DNA of 64,000 nt from the NCBI GenBank assembly GCA_945910005.1, contig OX246743.1, forward strand, positions 131,501 to 195,500, written 5' to 3'. The number at the start of each line of letters is the position of its first letter. The stretch's first letter is position 1. The translations under genes were made by a program, and so were the position numbers. Source of the stretch: Isoperla grammatica (Eukaryota; Arthropoda; Insecta; Plecoptera; Perlodidae). Below the pieces are notes generated by a model. It had not been told where the DNA came from. It saw only the letters and a program-made list of their open reading frames with translations, and searched no databases. Positions 1 through 12,200 of the stretch are shown piece by piece.

Positions 1-1284
1 AGAAAAGTGAATGTATTTTAGCAATGACATGAGAAAGCTATACACTATTAAAGAAAGTTATAAATGTGTGCATTGCGGTTTTGTGAGAACTTTTTTTTTT
101 CCTATGCAGAGATGGCTTCCTCAGCCTTCCCTTTCCCAGCTCTTCCTCGCTATCCAATATAAAATGGCTTCCTTTTCTGACCTGCCCATATCATTGAGAA
201 CTAAACATTAGATTTAACATATTATAATCATTACGGTTGTAGTGCTGTGAAAGTTATTGAATCGCTATAAACAGCTATTAATGATTCCCAGGCGCTATGG
301 CCGTCAGCGCAGGAGATCGAGTGGGAGGCAGAGAGAGGTGGTGTCAATACATCATAACACCATTTCTATAACTATATTTTACTAATAGACACATTTTGTT
401 ACTTACAGTCAGAGTAGCCAAGGAACATATCCACGCAGAATAACACGTCCACACTTTGAGGAAGCCGAAACGTAAGAGAGAGCCAGTTGGCAGTTAAAAA
501 ACCATATAAAGAGCTGTCACTCCCCCCCCCCCCCTGTCTCCTGCCCATGTGAGGTCATTCCGTAACCATGCCATAACTGTCATGCAATTATCGCAGTTAT
601 GGACTGTTTAGCCCATTCACCGTGCATGATAGTACATTTTGCTGATGTTGCACAGTTAGTCAATATCTGTTCCCTGAACGGCTGGCTCATGCCATGTAAC
701 GTTGCTTCAACTACGTATGTGCAATTGTTATGTCATTTTGTCATTGGCCGGAATTCTATTATAATCATTGCCCTAACAATATCAATGTGGTGTCGAAGCA
801 ACCTGTTGAGTACTTACACCCTTCCCACATGATACATAATATTATGCTCCCAGCATTCATTACACGGTTATTATTGGTAATGTAAAATAATTCACAATTA
901 ATTACTAATTAGTAATTACCCGGTATAATGGTAAAAATAATTCGAACTTTTAGAATCCAGTTTTTATTTCTTATGAAACCACAATGTGCAAATTTATCAC
1001 TTTTTTAATTGTGTGTAGTGTTCTCAAGGTAATGACTAAAAACCTTTAATTTTGTGCGGTTTTAATTGTTGGGCTCACATGGAGAAATGGTAGGCTACTT
1101 ATATTTGTATTTCATACTTATATTTTTATATTTCATATTTTATTTCTATTTCTATTCATTTGGGCCAAAGTATCTTTACTTCTTTTTACATCATCAGTGT
1201 TAGTTCTGTTCTGTCCGCAGCGCAAGGGAGGACAGTCAACATTGTTTCACTTTCAATGAGAAATCATTCAAATCATCTGGCTAC
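1..1284. other. Non-coding stretch left of the coiled-coil gene exon
   Basis: No exon with convincing splice sites and protein content was found on either strand. It contains a run of 13 C near 522-534 and AT-rich sequence from about 840 to 1150. The minus-strand coiled-coil gene must continue through or beyond this stretch, because its last visible exon ends in a splice donor at 1284, so this is probably intron. Confidence 0.4.
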
Positions 1285-1458
1285 CTTTTTGAGATTGGCG
1301 TTCTGCAACTCTTTTTCGTGCAGTTTACGCTCCTGTTGGTCCACCTGTCGCTGCAGCTTGTCGAGTTTGGCTCGGGTGTTCTTGACGACCGCTTGAGAAG
1401 AGTTGCGTTCGCGTTCCAAGTGCTGACACTCCTGGTCCAGGGTGCGTTGTGACTCCAG
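1285..1458 (-). CDS. Coiled-coil gene exon 3
   Basis: 58 codons of uninterrupted heptad-like sequence between acceptor TTTCAAG and donor AAAAAG|GTAGCC. It contains KLDKLQRQVDQQERKLHEKE. GC content is higher than in the flanks, which supports coding. It ends in phase 0 with a donor, so more exons follow to the left. Confidence 0.6.
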
Positions 1459-2880
1459 CTTGAAAGTGAACTCGTGTTACAGGCTAGCACACTTTCTCCC
1501 ACTTTAACCCACAACTATTCATATTTTAAATTTATATTTATTTTTATTGTAAATTTATTTTCCAATTTTTTTAAATAGTTTTTGTGTTGATGGTGATAAA
1601 ATTGATGGCGTAAATATCTCCCATTCAATATTATTTATAAATTAGTCCTGGAATGATGCCTGACTTGGGATGTATCGTATTCCAAAGCTCCATTTTGAAA
1701 CTATAGTCGACTTGCCAAGTTCAACAACTACGTAGTGTCAAAACAATCGATTACCAGAATTGGTTACAATATGTTTCATTAATCAACTAGGCCTATCGAT
1801 TAGACCATCAAAACGGAACCTTGGGTTACGTTTTTAATACCTGATTGTAAATTAACATGTAGGGCGCCTAATGAAGAATAACATATGTCGCTAAATAAAA
1901 ATACACTATTATTATTAGTTAATTAATAGCTGAAAAGCCATCTTGGAATAAGAGTAAAAAAAAATATTGTAAAGGATGTGTGCGCAAAGTTGTATCGTAC
2001 CTTTTTGTCGAGCTGACACGACAGTTCCTTCACTTGATTCTCTAGTGAATGACACTTTTCATTGAACTGCGTTAAAGTCTCGATTAGCTGATCCGGTCGC
2101 AACCTGTTGCTTCTCAGACCTTCAGCTCGGGGCTTTGCTAGGTCGGGACTCGGTTCCTTGACAGGAGAGATGGCTTCAAGCAATGGCGGATTAGTGCCAT
2201 ACAGTTGCTGGAAACAAATATCATGTTTATTGTTTATTACATGCACAAAAATATAGGTGCTTACAAAGAGTGATTGGTAGGGGCACATTTATTATATGAT
2301 TATTTGCGTGTCATATTGTGTATCAATTTTCAGTACATAGTATTTTACGGTACTAGAGGAAACAGAAAATTTTATGTCGAAGTTAAATATACCTGGGAAT
2401 CATACCAAGCTCAGAAAAAATACAATAAATAAATAAAAACCTGTCTTAGGCTAGGTCAAACTAAGAGCAAAAACACAATTTTAGATAAAATACAGTTTTG
2501 GACACTTGGTGCATATATGTACGTACACTGATACTATTGTATTGTATTGTTTAATACAGAATGACATGTACAATATCATCTTTGTATGATCCCAAGTACA
2601 CAAATAAATTAAATGAAATGATGTGTAACCTACACAATTATTAGAGTTCACAAATACACACGCTGTGCACAATATTAGGAAATTCTTTCCATCTAATGTA
2701 GGATGTCCATAAGGTTGTAAACACACGTTACTACTCTATATACAATACACACATAATAACTTCTCTTACCATTACTTTATCAAATTCCTCCATAATCTTA
2801 GATTGTCTTTCGTCAAGCAATGCATTTCGTTCATGGAACATTGCCTCCCTATCCATTGCTAGACCTACACGTTTTTCCAT
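1285..2880 (-). CDS. 5' part of an unidentified coiled-coil protein gene (exons 1-3, partial)
   Basis: Three exons on the minus strand join in phase 0: 2880-2770, 2207-2001 and 1458-1285 (37, 69 and 58 codons). The start is the ATG at 2880. The protein is charged and rich in Glu, Lys, Arg, Gln and Leu, with heptad spacing typical of coiled coils in exon 1, the second half of exon 2 and all of exon 3. The first half of exon 2 is Pro/Ser-rich and probably unstructured. All donors are GTAAG, GTACG or GTAGC and the acceptors are AG. The exon 3 donor shows that the gene continues left of the window. I do not recognise the family; a centrosomal, ciliary or cytoskeletal coiled-coil protein would fit, but that is a guess. 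It is divergently arranged with FAM136A and probably shares its promoter. Confidence 0.7.
2001..2207 (-). CDS. Coiled-coil gene exon 2
   Basis: 69 codons. The acceptor is TTTGTTTCCAG and the donor AAAAAG|GTACG. The first half is Pro/Ser-rich (PPLLEAISPVKEPSPD) and the second half is helical, ending in KELSCQLDKK. Both boundaries are in phase 0. Confidence 0.65.
2770..2880 (-). CDS. Coiled-coil gene exon 1 (start codon)
   Basis: 37 codons from ATG at 2880-2878 to the donor GTAAGAG at 2769. Charged helical sequence starting MEKRVGLAMDREAMF. It ends in phase 0. It was chosen as first exon because it has an ATG and faces the FAM136A start 290 bp away. Confidence 0.65.
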
Positions 2881-3170
2881 TTTAATATTTCCAAAGCCTT
2901 ATGAATATGATTACTATTAGATATACTGTCTATTGAAGTCTGTCGCAAGCAATATACTTCCTAGTAAAATGACGGGAAGTTGGATGGTAGAACAGTAAAA
3001 CAAAGATCGATAAACTTCACAGTTCACTGCGTTTGCACCTGGTAAATTTTGTTTGAACATCCCTCGTGTGAAACCAAAACAACAACAGTCGCAAGCAGTC
3101 GATTGGTCGAGATTGCAGGGTCGATCAGTCGAAGTTCGACTGTCGAACTAAAGTATCATTCTATACAATA
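2881..3170. promoter_or_regulatory. Putative bidirectional promoter between the coiled-coil gene and FAM136A
   Basis: The two start codons face away from each other across 290 bp, so both transcription starts must lie here unless untranslated exons exist. An inverted CCAAT box (ATTGG) is at 3102-3106. The TCGA tetramer recurs several times in 3095-3150, including a near-perfect palindrome at 3126-3142 (CAGTCGAA-G-TTCGACTG). No TATA box is obvious. Bidirectionality is inferred from layout only. Confidence 0.5.
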
Positions 3171-3257
3171 ATGGTGGACGCACAGAGAGCACGTGTGGAG
3201 GAGGCGATGACAAAAACAGTAAATGAAATAGATAAGCTTCATTTACGAAAAATGCAG
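3171..3257 (+). CDS. FAM136A: FAM136A exon 1
   Basis: 29 codons from the ATG at 3171 to donor CAG|GTAATT. It encodes the N-terminal helix ending KLHLRKMQ, the conserved junction of this family. Confidence 0.9.
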
Positions 3258-6200
3258 GTAATTCATAATAATGTGTACATAATTATATTATGAAATCAGG
3301 TATGTATCAGGTTATTAGGATTATCAATATTGTCAAAGCTGCTGCTTTTAGGTTATGTTTCTCGTTGGCAGGCATAGGCCTAGGCCTAGCCTACATATTT
3401 AGCCTAGGCCTAGCATTTCCAAAATTATTAGTGGGGCCCAGGTCTATATCAATTTGAGGTCCATGTCTGTGCCTCTATTACTAGCCTAGTTTTACTGCAA
3501 ACTAATTTCAATGTGGCTGTGTTTTTGGCTAGGCCTAGGCCTTACCTAGGTATCTTGTAGGATTGTCTGCTGCCTGTAATGTGTGTCAACAATAGTCCTA
3601 CTTGACCCCAAGCAGCCTTGTTGCTCGCATCATAGGCCTAGAGGAGTGATTTCAATTCAATTCAATTTTGCTTTATTATTCTTCTTAAACCTTGCATACA
3701 TTTTTTTTTGTTATTAATTGTGACCGGCAAGCAATCGGTACTTGAAATTTTGGCTCGCTTGTTTGTCACGAATCACTCGTATATGACTAGCCCTAGGCCT
3801 ATCTGTAAGGTTGTTTTGGGTCGTTAATCCAGTGCTCGAAGTGAGGCGGGATGACATCCCGCCACTTCTCAAAAAGGCCTATGACCATCGTGTCATTATT
3901 ATTTACGATAGTAACAACCAGAATGGTTAAAAGTGGGAATACACCCCAAAATCAGTGTATCTCATCCTTAAATGCCGACATACATGGGGGAGATGATTGC
4001 GGAACGAGTAATTGTCGACGTCTTAAGCCCGGTGCACACAAAGTCATAAGAACGTCACAAGCAGTGTTGGGGCAGTTCTTTTTTAAAATGAAGTTTCTAA
4101 AAGTTCAGTTCACAGTTCAAATAATGAACTTTTAAAAAGTTCAAGTTCTTTTAAAACTCAAAATTTTGAAAAGTTCAAGTTCGTCTAAAATATAAACTAT
4201 GTTCTTTTAAAAGTTCATTTGTAAAAACAAATTTTACTAAAGGTTGGCATAAAATGAAGTAAAACATACACGAAGAAGTTGCATTCTGGCATTAGATGTC
4301 TGGCATAGCAGGCCTAACTAAGTAAATTAATGTAGGCTTACAACTGTGAAAAAAGCTTTTAAAAACACTTCAAGTGAGGATAATTTGATTGTACTATGGT
4401 TTGAATAGATATTATTATCAATACAATACATCGGTCTATAATGCATCTGAAACATGCACATGACTGGACATACAAATAAATACGTAATTAATTATGGAAG
4501 TAGGAAGGTAAGGGTAATATTAAATCTAGGCCTAGGGCCTACTTACAACAAGACAATGCAGTTTTATGCAATAGCGGTGTCACGTGTGCATGTTTTATTT
4601 TGTTATATTCTATAGGCCTATGCCTAATTAATATAGCACCTTAATAATATTACAATTATTGTATTACCTATAGGCCTATACCCTAAAATAATATAATGTA
4701 TTGTTCATTGTCCCGTACATATAATTATAATGTAAATATTCCGGGCCACGAAAGCCTTAATTAAAAGTGAAGCGTCGACGGCTGCTCGATCAACGGAAGG
4801 AACTTTCAAATGAACTTTCTAAAACTCAGAAGTTCGTTCTCGGAAAGAACTTTTAAAAGTTCCAGTTCATTCATTTAAAAAATAGTAAGTTCCCTGAAAA
4901 GTTCACAAAAAAGAACGCGTTCTTTTTAAAAGTTCCTTCCCCAACACTGGTCACAAAGTATAGGTATAGTTATAAGCCGTGATGGGCTATATGGATTACG
5001 TACAAGGGTTCACACACTCGCATCATTGCAATTAAAATAAGACTGGTATATAAGAGAGTTAAGATATTTCAACTTCTTATTGCAATACCATAAGATCCTT
5101 AAGACGGACCAATCATGCGTTGAAATGTCACTTAGTTATAACACGCCAATGAAATGCTAGCAACGTGAGTCAATACAATAGTCTAAACAACCACTACACT
5201 AGTCAGGGATGTGACATACAGGAAAAGAGGCAAGCCCTCAACAAAACCATGCAGCCTCACATGCCATGTCTTCTATATAGGCTCTTTGACGACTTTCATC
5301 TTATAACAAATCCTTACCTATTGCTATACCTTGTGACTTTGTGTGCACCCCGCTTTATGTCGCTGATGGCATCACTCATCCTTCATTCCTTGAGGACACC
5401 AACGGATGGCCATGGTCATCTGTAAAAAATCTTACTACTGTAGTACCCTTTTGTTTTGTCCACTCATTCTTTTTCGAGGTGGCTCAGAGAGGTGGTATCT
5501 ACTCAGCTGGTGCATGTTTTAAATTTAGTGTGTATATAAATAATTATAAGCATGTCTGAGCAGAAACAAACAACACTAGATAGCTTTTTAACTAAACGAC
5601 CGACTGTACCATTCGAAATTAATTCGATTGTGTTGATTGTTGTTTGTTCCAACTTTCAAAGCAAGCAAAACGCAAAAACCACCTCCAAAAATCCCCCCAC
5701 CAAAAAAATCCCGTCGGGGCTGTCTGGTGGGGGGGGGGGGGGGGCCTTGCCTTGCCCCTCAACCCCCCCGCTATTCGACAACCTTTAATTCCCCCCCCCC
5801 CCCTGACATAATGAACTTTCAGCACTAATTCACCATCCCATCACCTTTTTATTTCCACTTCGAGCACTGAGTTTTTCTAGGCAGCCCTATAGGACTAAAG
5901 TGGGCAACTTGCTATCAAGTGGGGATTCAGATGTGTAATTATTTAGCTAAATAATTATTTTGTAAATTGACTGTGAAGATTGTTGTTTGGCGAGTACGAT
6001 GGTAACGTCTTCAGAAACTGATCAAATTACCATACCCGATTGGGTCCTCGGCTTATTTGCACAATGCAGTCTCGGAAAGTACTTGAAACACTTACTAATG
6101 GACAAATTAGGCCTAATGTTTAAAATGAACCCATACAAGGTTTGGTGTCTGCTACAAACAACATTCAATATTACCTTTTTCGATGATCTAAAACAGCGTT

Positions 6201-9200
6201 TGGTCGATCTAAAACAGCGGATGTACGCATTGTCGCCATGATACCAACGTAAGGCCTACCAAAGTAACACTGAAAGTGACTTTCCCCAACTGCCTAACAT
6301 CCCACAGAAGGAAAAAGGTTTTACAGCGATTTACTTACTTAGTTACTTATTTCGTTACTTATTTCAGGCGGACATGCATCGCTGCGCTGCCAGGTGTTGT
6401 GATAACACCGACATGTCCGTGGAACGAGCCCACGAATGTGTGGAGAGGTGCTCTGTCCCCCTCCATTCGGCACAACAATATGTCCAGGGTGAATTCGAGC
6501 ATTTACAAAGTAGACTTCAAAGGTGTATGATGCAATGCAACGACGAAGTGCGAGATAAAATGGGCCCAAATCCAACTGAGTCTGAAGTAAGATTGTATTT
6601 ACTAAGTTGACCTACCACCACGTTATATCACTAGGTAATTGCTCTGTGTGACGTGTTGACTAGCGAGTGCGTGCGTATAGCCTACAGTGGAGACCTCTCG
6701 AACAACGAAGCAGAATATCCGGCGAAAACCGGTTCTGAGCGATGACCATATTTTGTACGACCCTTGGGAATGCATCGCATTCATGTCAATATTCAATGCT
6801 AGAAGATCGTTAAATCAGATTGTGGACTGTTGTTGTCTGTTAAATAGGCCTACCCCGTGCTAGTTTTATTATTTTTGCTTCTGGGCTTACGTAATTTTCA
6901 ATCATCACAATCGTTTTCTAAATACATTTAAGCTGGGATTTCAGTCGAGGATTGCGCGGCGTGGCGCGGCACGGATGAAGATTGCAGCCAATCAGCGTGC
7001 TCTATTTCTCAGCCGAGGAGAGCCGCGGATTTCTATCCGAGGATTGAAAATATTCAATATTCCAGCCGGCGAACTCCACGCTCGGCATGACGTCACTTTG
7101 AATGACCAATAAAAAATCGAGACTACGACAACAAACAAATGACTGAAGACTTTGCCGAAAGATTATTGTTGACTTGTTGGCTGTCGAAAAGAGAGAAATC
7201 GTGTATAATATATTCCACAAACACTATAAAAGTAATGTTTTACGTGTTCAAGCGTGGAAGGACGTGGCGAAAGATTGTAACAACACAGGTAAGCAAAACG
7301 CCTAGGCCTAGGCTAGGCCTAGGGCCCTAGGCCTAGGCCACAGATAGCGCATCGTGCAATCTGCAAGTGAAATGGCTGGCGCGGAGAATCCATGCCACGC
7401 CGCGCCGAGCACATCCTCGACTGAAATCGCTGCTTTATGCATATTGTCATCTTTTAATCGTCTTTGTAGTAGGATTTTGAAGAAACATATTATGTAATTC
7501 ATGTATGCAGTATGCAAATCGTTTGATTCGCATAGGGAGCTTGCAATAACGTTATTTCCGGTATCGCACGGTAGCCATACTGAGGTACTCTGTAAACATT
7601 TGTTTAGGTTCTTCTGACTCTGCATTGTTGCAATATTGCAGATGTCCTTTGGCTGACAACATCAACTGTTTCCAAACAAAGGTTCCGTATTATGACAGAA
7701 AACAAAATAAGAACGCGTAAACTCTGTTTGAAGACAATCATTTGCATGTGTTATCTGTTTCTTGAACTTTAGGCCTAACCTGCACACATCAATCTATACG
7801 GCTTGAAACTGTGATATTTCCTGGATAACCTATGTGTCTTCTATTGACAGAACAAAATGTAAACAAGCAATGTGTACCTCATAATGGCCGCCCCGTGACG
7901 TCTATTGAAAGCTACCTATTCATCTAATAATAACGCTACAAGAAAAAAGAAAAAAGTTTCAAGCTCGTGGTGTTCTGATCTATATTAAGGAATAAGTTTC
8001 CGAAACGTTAATTCAAATAAAACATTAATTTAAATTTGGAATTTAGCTTTTACAGTTGTTTGTGTAGCCAATTATGAAATTCTTGGAAATGAGTGAATGG
8101 AATGTAGCGCGAACAAGTCGGCCCGACTACCCCCCTAACGAGGGGTATACAAACCAGGTAAATATATGATCGACTGCTTCATTGTCCGAGTGCTCTCCAC
8201 TTTACGTAATACGTCCACGTCAAAGTTACGTCGTTGTTCAAAGTTACCGCTGTTGTTCAATCCATCAAAGCCATGCGCAAACTACTACTATTCCAATGTC
8301 TTTGGTACGCAAGGCCCTTTATCCTCTAAGCGAAGATTGGGTGATCTTCAATGTTGTTTTAATCCAACGCTCTCTAAATACCCATGCGGAGTCTCATCGA
8401 ACTCCTGTGCTACTAGTGGCGATTTAGTGGATCTTGCATTTAATACACAGCCATCTAGGGGACCGTTTTTATTTATAAGAAGCAGAGCACTTCTTTATAG
8501 ACTCTGGCATTGAGTTACGATCTTTGTTGCCATGGTTACGCACTTTCATTATAGATGTTTGTACCTCCAATCCTTATTGGATCGAGATAATATTAATATT
8601 CTTGTGACCAGATGGAAATTTACTAAAAAATGGCTCTCACATTTTGCTGCCATTTTGTTTGAGAAAAAACTTTTAGTACAGTCCAACCTCGTTATTACTT
8701 GATAGTACGACGAACGTAATATTACCACAATTTTCTAAGTTTTCTGGCAATTTCCATAAGGCCCCATGTAATTTATTTTAATAGTAAAACGCATGATAAC
8801 ACGACAGTCGCGTTACTACTAGGGATGACTTCGGATATCCGGAAACCGGTTCGGAACCGGTTCCCAATTGCAATCCGGTTCCATTTAATGGAACCGGTTC
8901 TATTTTTTTCGAATGCTGTCGGTACGACATTGGTAAAAGCGCGCAGCGAGCCACCACAATCGTCGCCGCCGGTGTCGTCTGCTAATGTAGGCTGACCGGT
9001 CGACCCACCCCTACTGCACGCCAGTACTCTTTGTCTTTTGTGCCGCAAACAACGTGAGTGATTAGTTACACTTGATAATGAGTGCTGCAAGTAGCTCGAA
9101 ACGAGCGAATTCGTCATTTGTGTGAGGTTGTGTCACACACGTATTTTCAAGGACACGCTGCGCAGTTCAAAGTTCAAACGAAGGAAAATCCACTATGCTT

Positions 9201-12200
9201 AGTGTCACATAAATATTATGTGATATAAACAAAATTAAAATGTTCAAGAACTGGTTCTGAACCGGATCCGGCGCAGGAGGATCCGGTTCCGAATTATTAG
9301 ATCCGAAGTCATCCCTAGTTACTACACCGTTTGAATTGGTCCCCAGAGTAGGCTATATATTGTCTGAAAAACATCGTCTCCCGTGACCTCCAAAGGATTT
9401 CTTTCTTTCATCCCAGCAGCTAGAAAATGAGAATTCCATAGAGTCACCCTAAACCCTCCTCCCCCCCTCCCCCCCCCCCCCCCACGCTTCCAGCTTGTGG
9501 CCCAAAAGGCTCCTGATTGACGCAGGTTGCAGTGACCCACTTAGACCTGCCCCCACGTGCTGGGCTGGTTCCAACAAGAGATCTTTCGTCAAGCCAAGGC
9601 CAAACATAACGGGGAGTGGAACGGAATAAATTCCAATGCAGACAAGCAGGGCTGGTTTTAGTATATTTTCTAGTGTCCGCGAGCAGTGGAAATGCTGCCT
9701 ATATGGACTTTCCACTTGTATGTACTTGCGTTGGCCACAAGGGGTCTGGGGCAAAGCCCCAGCGTCCGGAGCGGACATTTTTTTAAGCTTTTTTAAACTT
9801 TTTCCTTCAAGATAGCCGTAGTGAGATCTGAGACAGGATGGGTTCGATTAAAGTGAGTAACAATGTAGGTAGGAATGTCAAACGATATGAAATTCCATAT
9901 CGATAATCGCAACAACAATACAAAATTATATCGATATATCGTGATAATATCGGCGCAAAAAAATATCGTCTCGATATTGCATTTTCAATTTTTATCCCGA
10001 TATATCGCCGCCATATTATGAAATATAAGCACTAATACTACTTTTTAACATTGCGTCATGTGGGGTGGGCCCGGGGTAGTGGCGAATAGTTTTCCTGCGG
10101 CTACATCGAAGGAGGGGGCACTCGGTGGCTGGTCGGTGGTCGCTCGGCTAACGTTGAGCAGGCGCCAAATTCAAATATGAAATCAAGTCGCCGCGATTAT
10201 CGGGATATCGCACATCATTTATATTGTACGATTATCGCAATATGGCTAGCCATATCGCGATGATATCGGTATACGATATTAGTAGGGTTGCCGTTTGATA
10301 TGAATATCAGAATCGATAATCGTTCCACTAAAATCAATTATTGATCTTGATAATCGACTCAAAAAAATATCGATTGATAATTGAAAAAAAAATAACGTTA
10401 TTTCACGCATAGAAGGTAGGCCATTTGCGAATATATTGTTCAGTTCCTTGTATCATGCACATACGTAGCCTACATGTTTTTGGCGGAAAATCTCTACATG
10501 AATGGTCGAACCTACAATGCCACACAGGTGCCACGCACGTAGAAAGTGTAACGAGCGGTAAATTCAAAATCTCAGCCGGACGAGACATTCGATCATCGAT
10601 ATATTGATAATCGATTCAGGAAGATTAATCGATTATCGATCGTTTCGACGAATAATCGTATCCATCGATATATCAATTATCAAACGGCAACCCTAGATAG
10701 TATCGATATGTGAATATCGTTGACATTCCTAAATATAGGCAATTGTGTTTAATAAAAAAAAAAATATTTTGAAATAGAAACATAACTAACAATGAGTGAA
10801 TTAAATTCAACTCTATTTGTACTATTATGTATACAATTTTTTTTATTACCTATCTTAATCTAACATAAAAAACAACTTACGTACCATACAGAGTAACTTA
10901 TAATAATAGGTCTACATAGCAGTAATGTACCGGTACATGGAAAAAATGTTTCGTGAGAGGCAGGACAAATAATTTGTACGCAACTGTAACTTGTCAAATT
11001 GTCATTCACCAAAAAAAAAAAACCTTTGTTTGTAGTATGTTTACATTCAGTAAAGTCTTACCATAACTTACACTGGCCTACTTACTTCGTTGACACATAT
11101 TTAATTTATTTGCAGATAATTGATAAAATCGATATAGTTTACACTAACGGTCAGAACTCAGAATATCTAGGAAAACCGTATTATGATGTTCATATTTCGT
11201 TGTAATTTAATCATCCCCATTTTTTTTGCTTTATTTTTTGAAATTCTGTTGTTCCGTAACAGCGCCGGCGCTGTTACGGAACTTGCCTACCGAATTGTGC
11301 CACCGTCTGCGGACGCCTAAAACCGGCCCTGCAGACAAGCCACCTAACTCGACAGCTGCACTCACCCCCCCAAACAACCAGACTGCTGGATGGCTCGCAT
11401 GGACCGACCATTGCGCATCTCCCCACCACTCGACCCGCTCGCCTGTTTACGTCACGTCAACTATCTCTCTCACACTCACGCTAGTAACAGCTGTCAGACG
11501 TTCGTATTCTTATCTTACCAGTAGTAGAGATGGTTTCCAGTATTTTATTTTTATTTTATTTTACTTTACCTCGATAAATTGTAGTTTTTGACGTGACCCC
11601 ACGTCAGTGCATCAATATTCAAGGTTTTTTATATCACACTTGTCATATCCCATTATCCTAAGTCCCAATCCAATCAAATTTGTGAATTTTTTGATAGTTT
11701 GTCGATCTTGATATAAAACAACGTTTTAACTCTTTCATAGGCCTATAGGCATCGTTATAGCGAGGTTGGACTGAAATTGTATTGTAACTTTGTAACTTAT
11801 AAACCGATTTTTCCACAAAATTAACATTTGACGTTCAATACACATCGAAGCTTGTGGATGTTCCAAATTTCAACTTAATTGAATTCTCCGTTTAACCGCT
11901 ACCGCGAGACAGAAAAAAAAGAACGATTGTCATAAAAGTAGAATGGAGACGCTCATTAACAATGGCTTTGTGTGGATAGTTGGATGAATGGATGGATCTG
12001 ATAAATCTTTGGGGGCACTGGTCACCACGAGGAGGGGCCTACCTCGACTGGAATAATGGTCGACTATGGGGAATATGCATAATTTTTTTTTAGCATTTTA
12101 CTAGATTAGGATTGACTTCCTGAATACAAAAATATTTTATTTCGATGACATAGAATAAAGTTTCATTTATAAAAACGAGCTGAAAGTTTCACACATATTT

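Larger units (their letters stand above)
3830..5869. mobile_element. hAT-type element with CAGTGCTCGAAGTG ends, in FAM136A intron 1
   Basis: The ends are CAGTGCTCGAAGTG and its exact reverse complement CACTTCGAGCACTG, typical of hAT elements. The 8-bp flanks match at only 5 of 8 positions (CGTTAATC/AGTTTTTC), so it is probably old. A second hAT (4062-4949) is nested inside. It retains a short coding trace at 5552-5602 and a G-run near 5728-5744. Confidence 0.6.
9647..11331. mobile_element. hAT element with CAGGGCTGGTTTTAG ends
   Basis: The ends CAGGGCTGGTTTTAG and CTAAAACCGGCCCTG are flanked by the exact duplication CAGACAAG (9639-9646 and 11332-11339). It contains the nested element 9870-10731 and a 32-bp perfect palindrome at 11251-11282. 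Its left part has the GGTCTGGGGCAAAGCCCC motif, also seen in the composite hAT at 20821. Confidence 0.9.
8679..11773. mobile_element. Tigger/pogo-like TIR element, host of nested hAT insertions
   Basis: The ends are CAGTCCAACCTCGTTAT and ATAGCGAGGTTGGACTG, typical of Tc1/mariner-pogo (Tigger-like) elements, with TA immediately left. The right flank reads AA, perhaps a mutated TA. The repeat it interrupts (8604-8678 and 11774-11970) is intact in a second copy at 60 kb. Much of the 3.1 kb is later insertions (8820-9317 and 9647-11331); no transposase frame was seen. Confidence 0.75.

Noticed and set aside
5552..5788. Host gene with PIP box
   Set aside because: Inside a hAT element and lost in low-complexity Pro/Gly codons; kept only as a weak transposon remnant.
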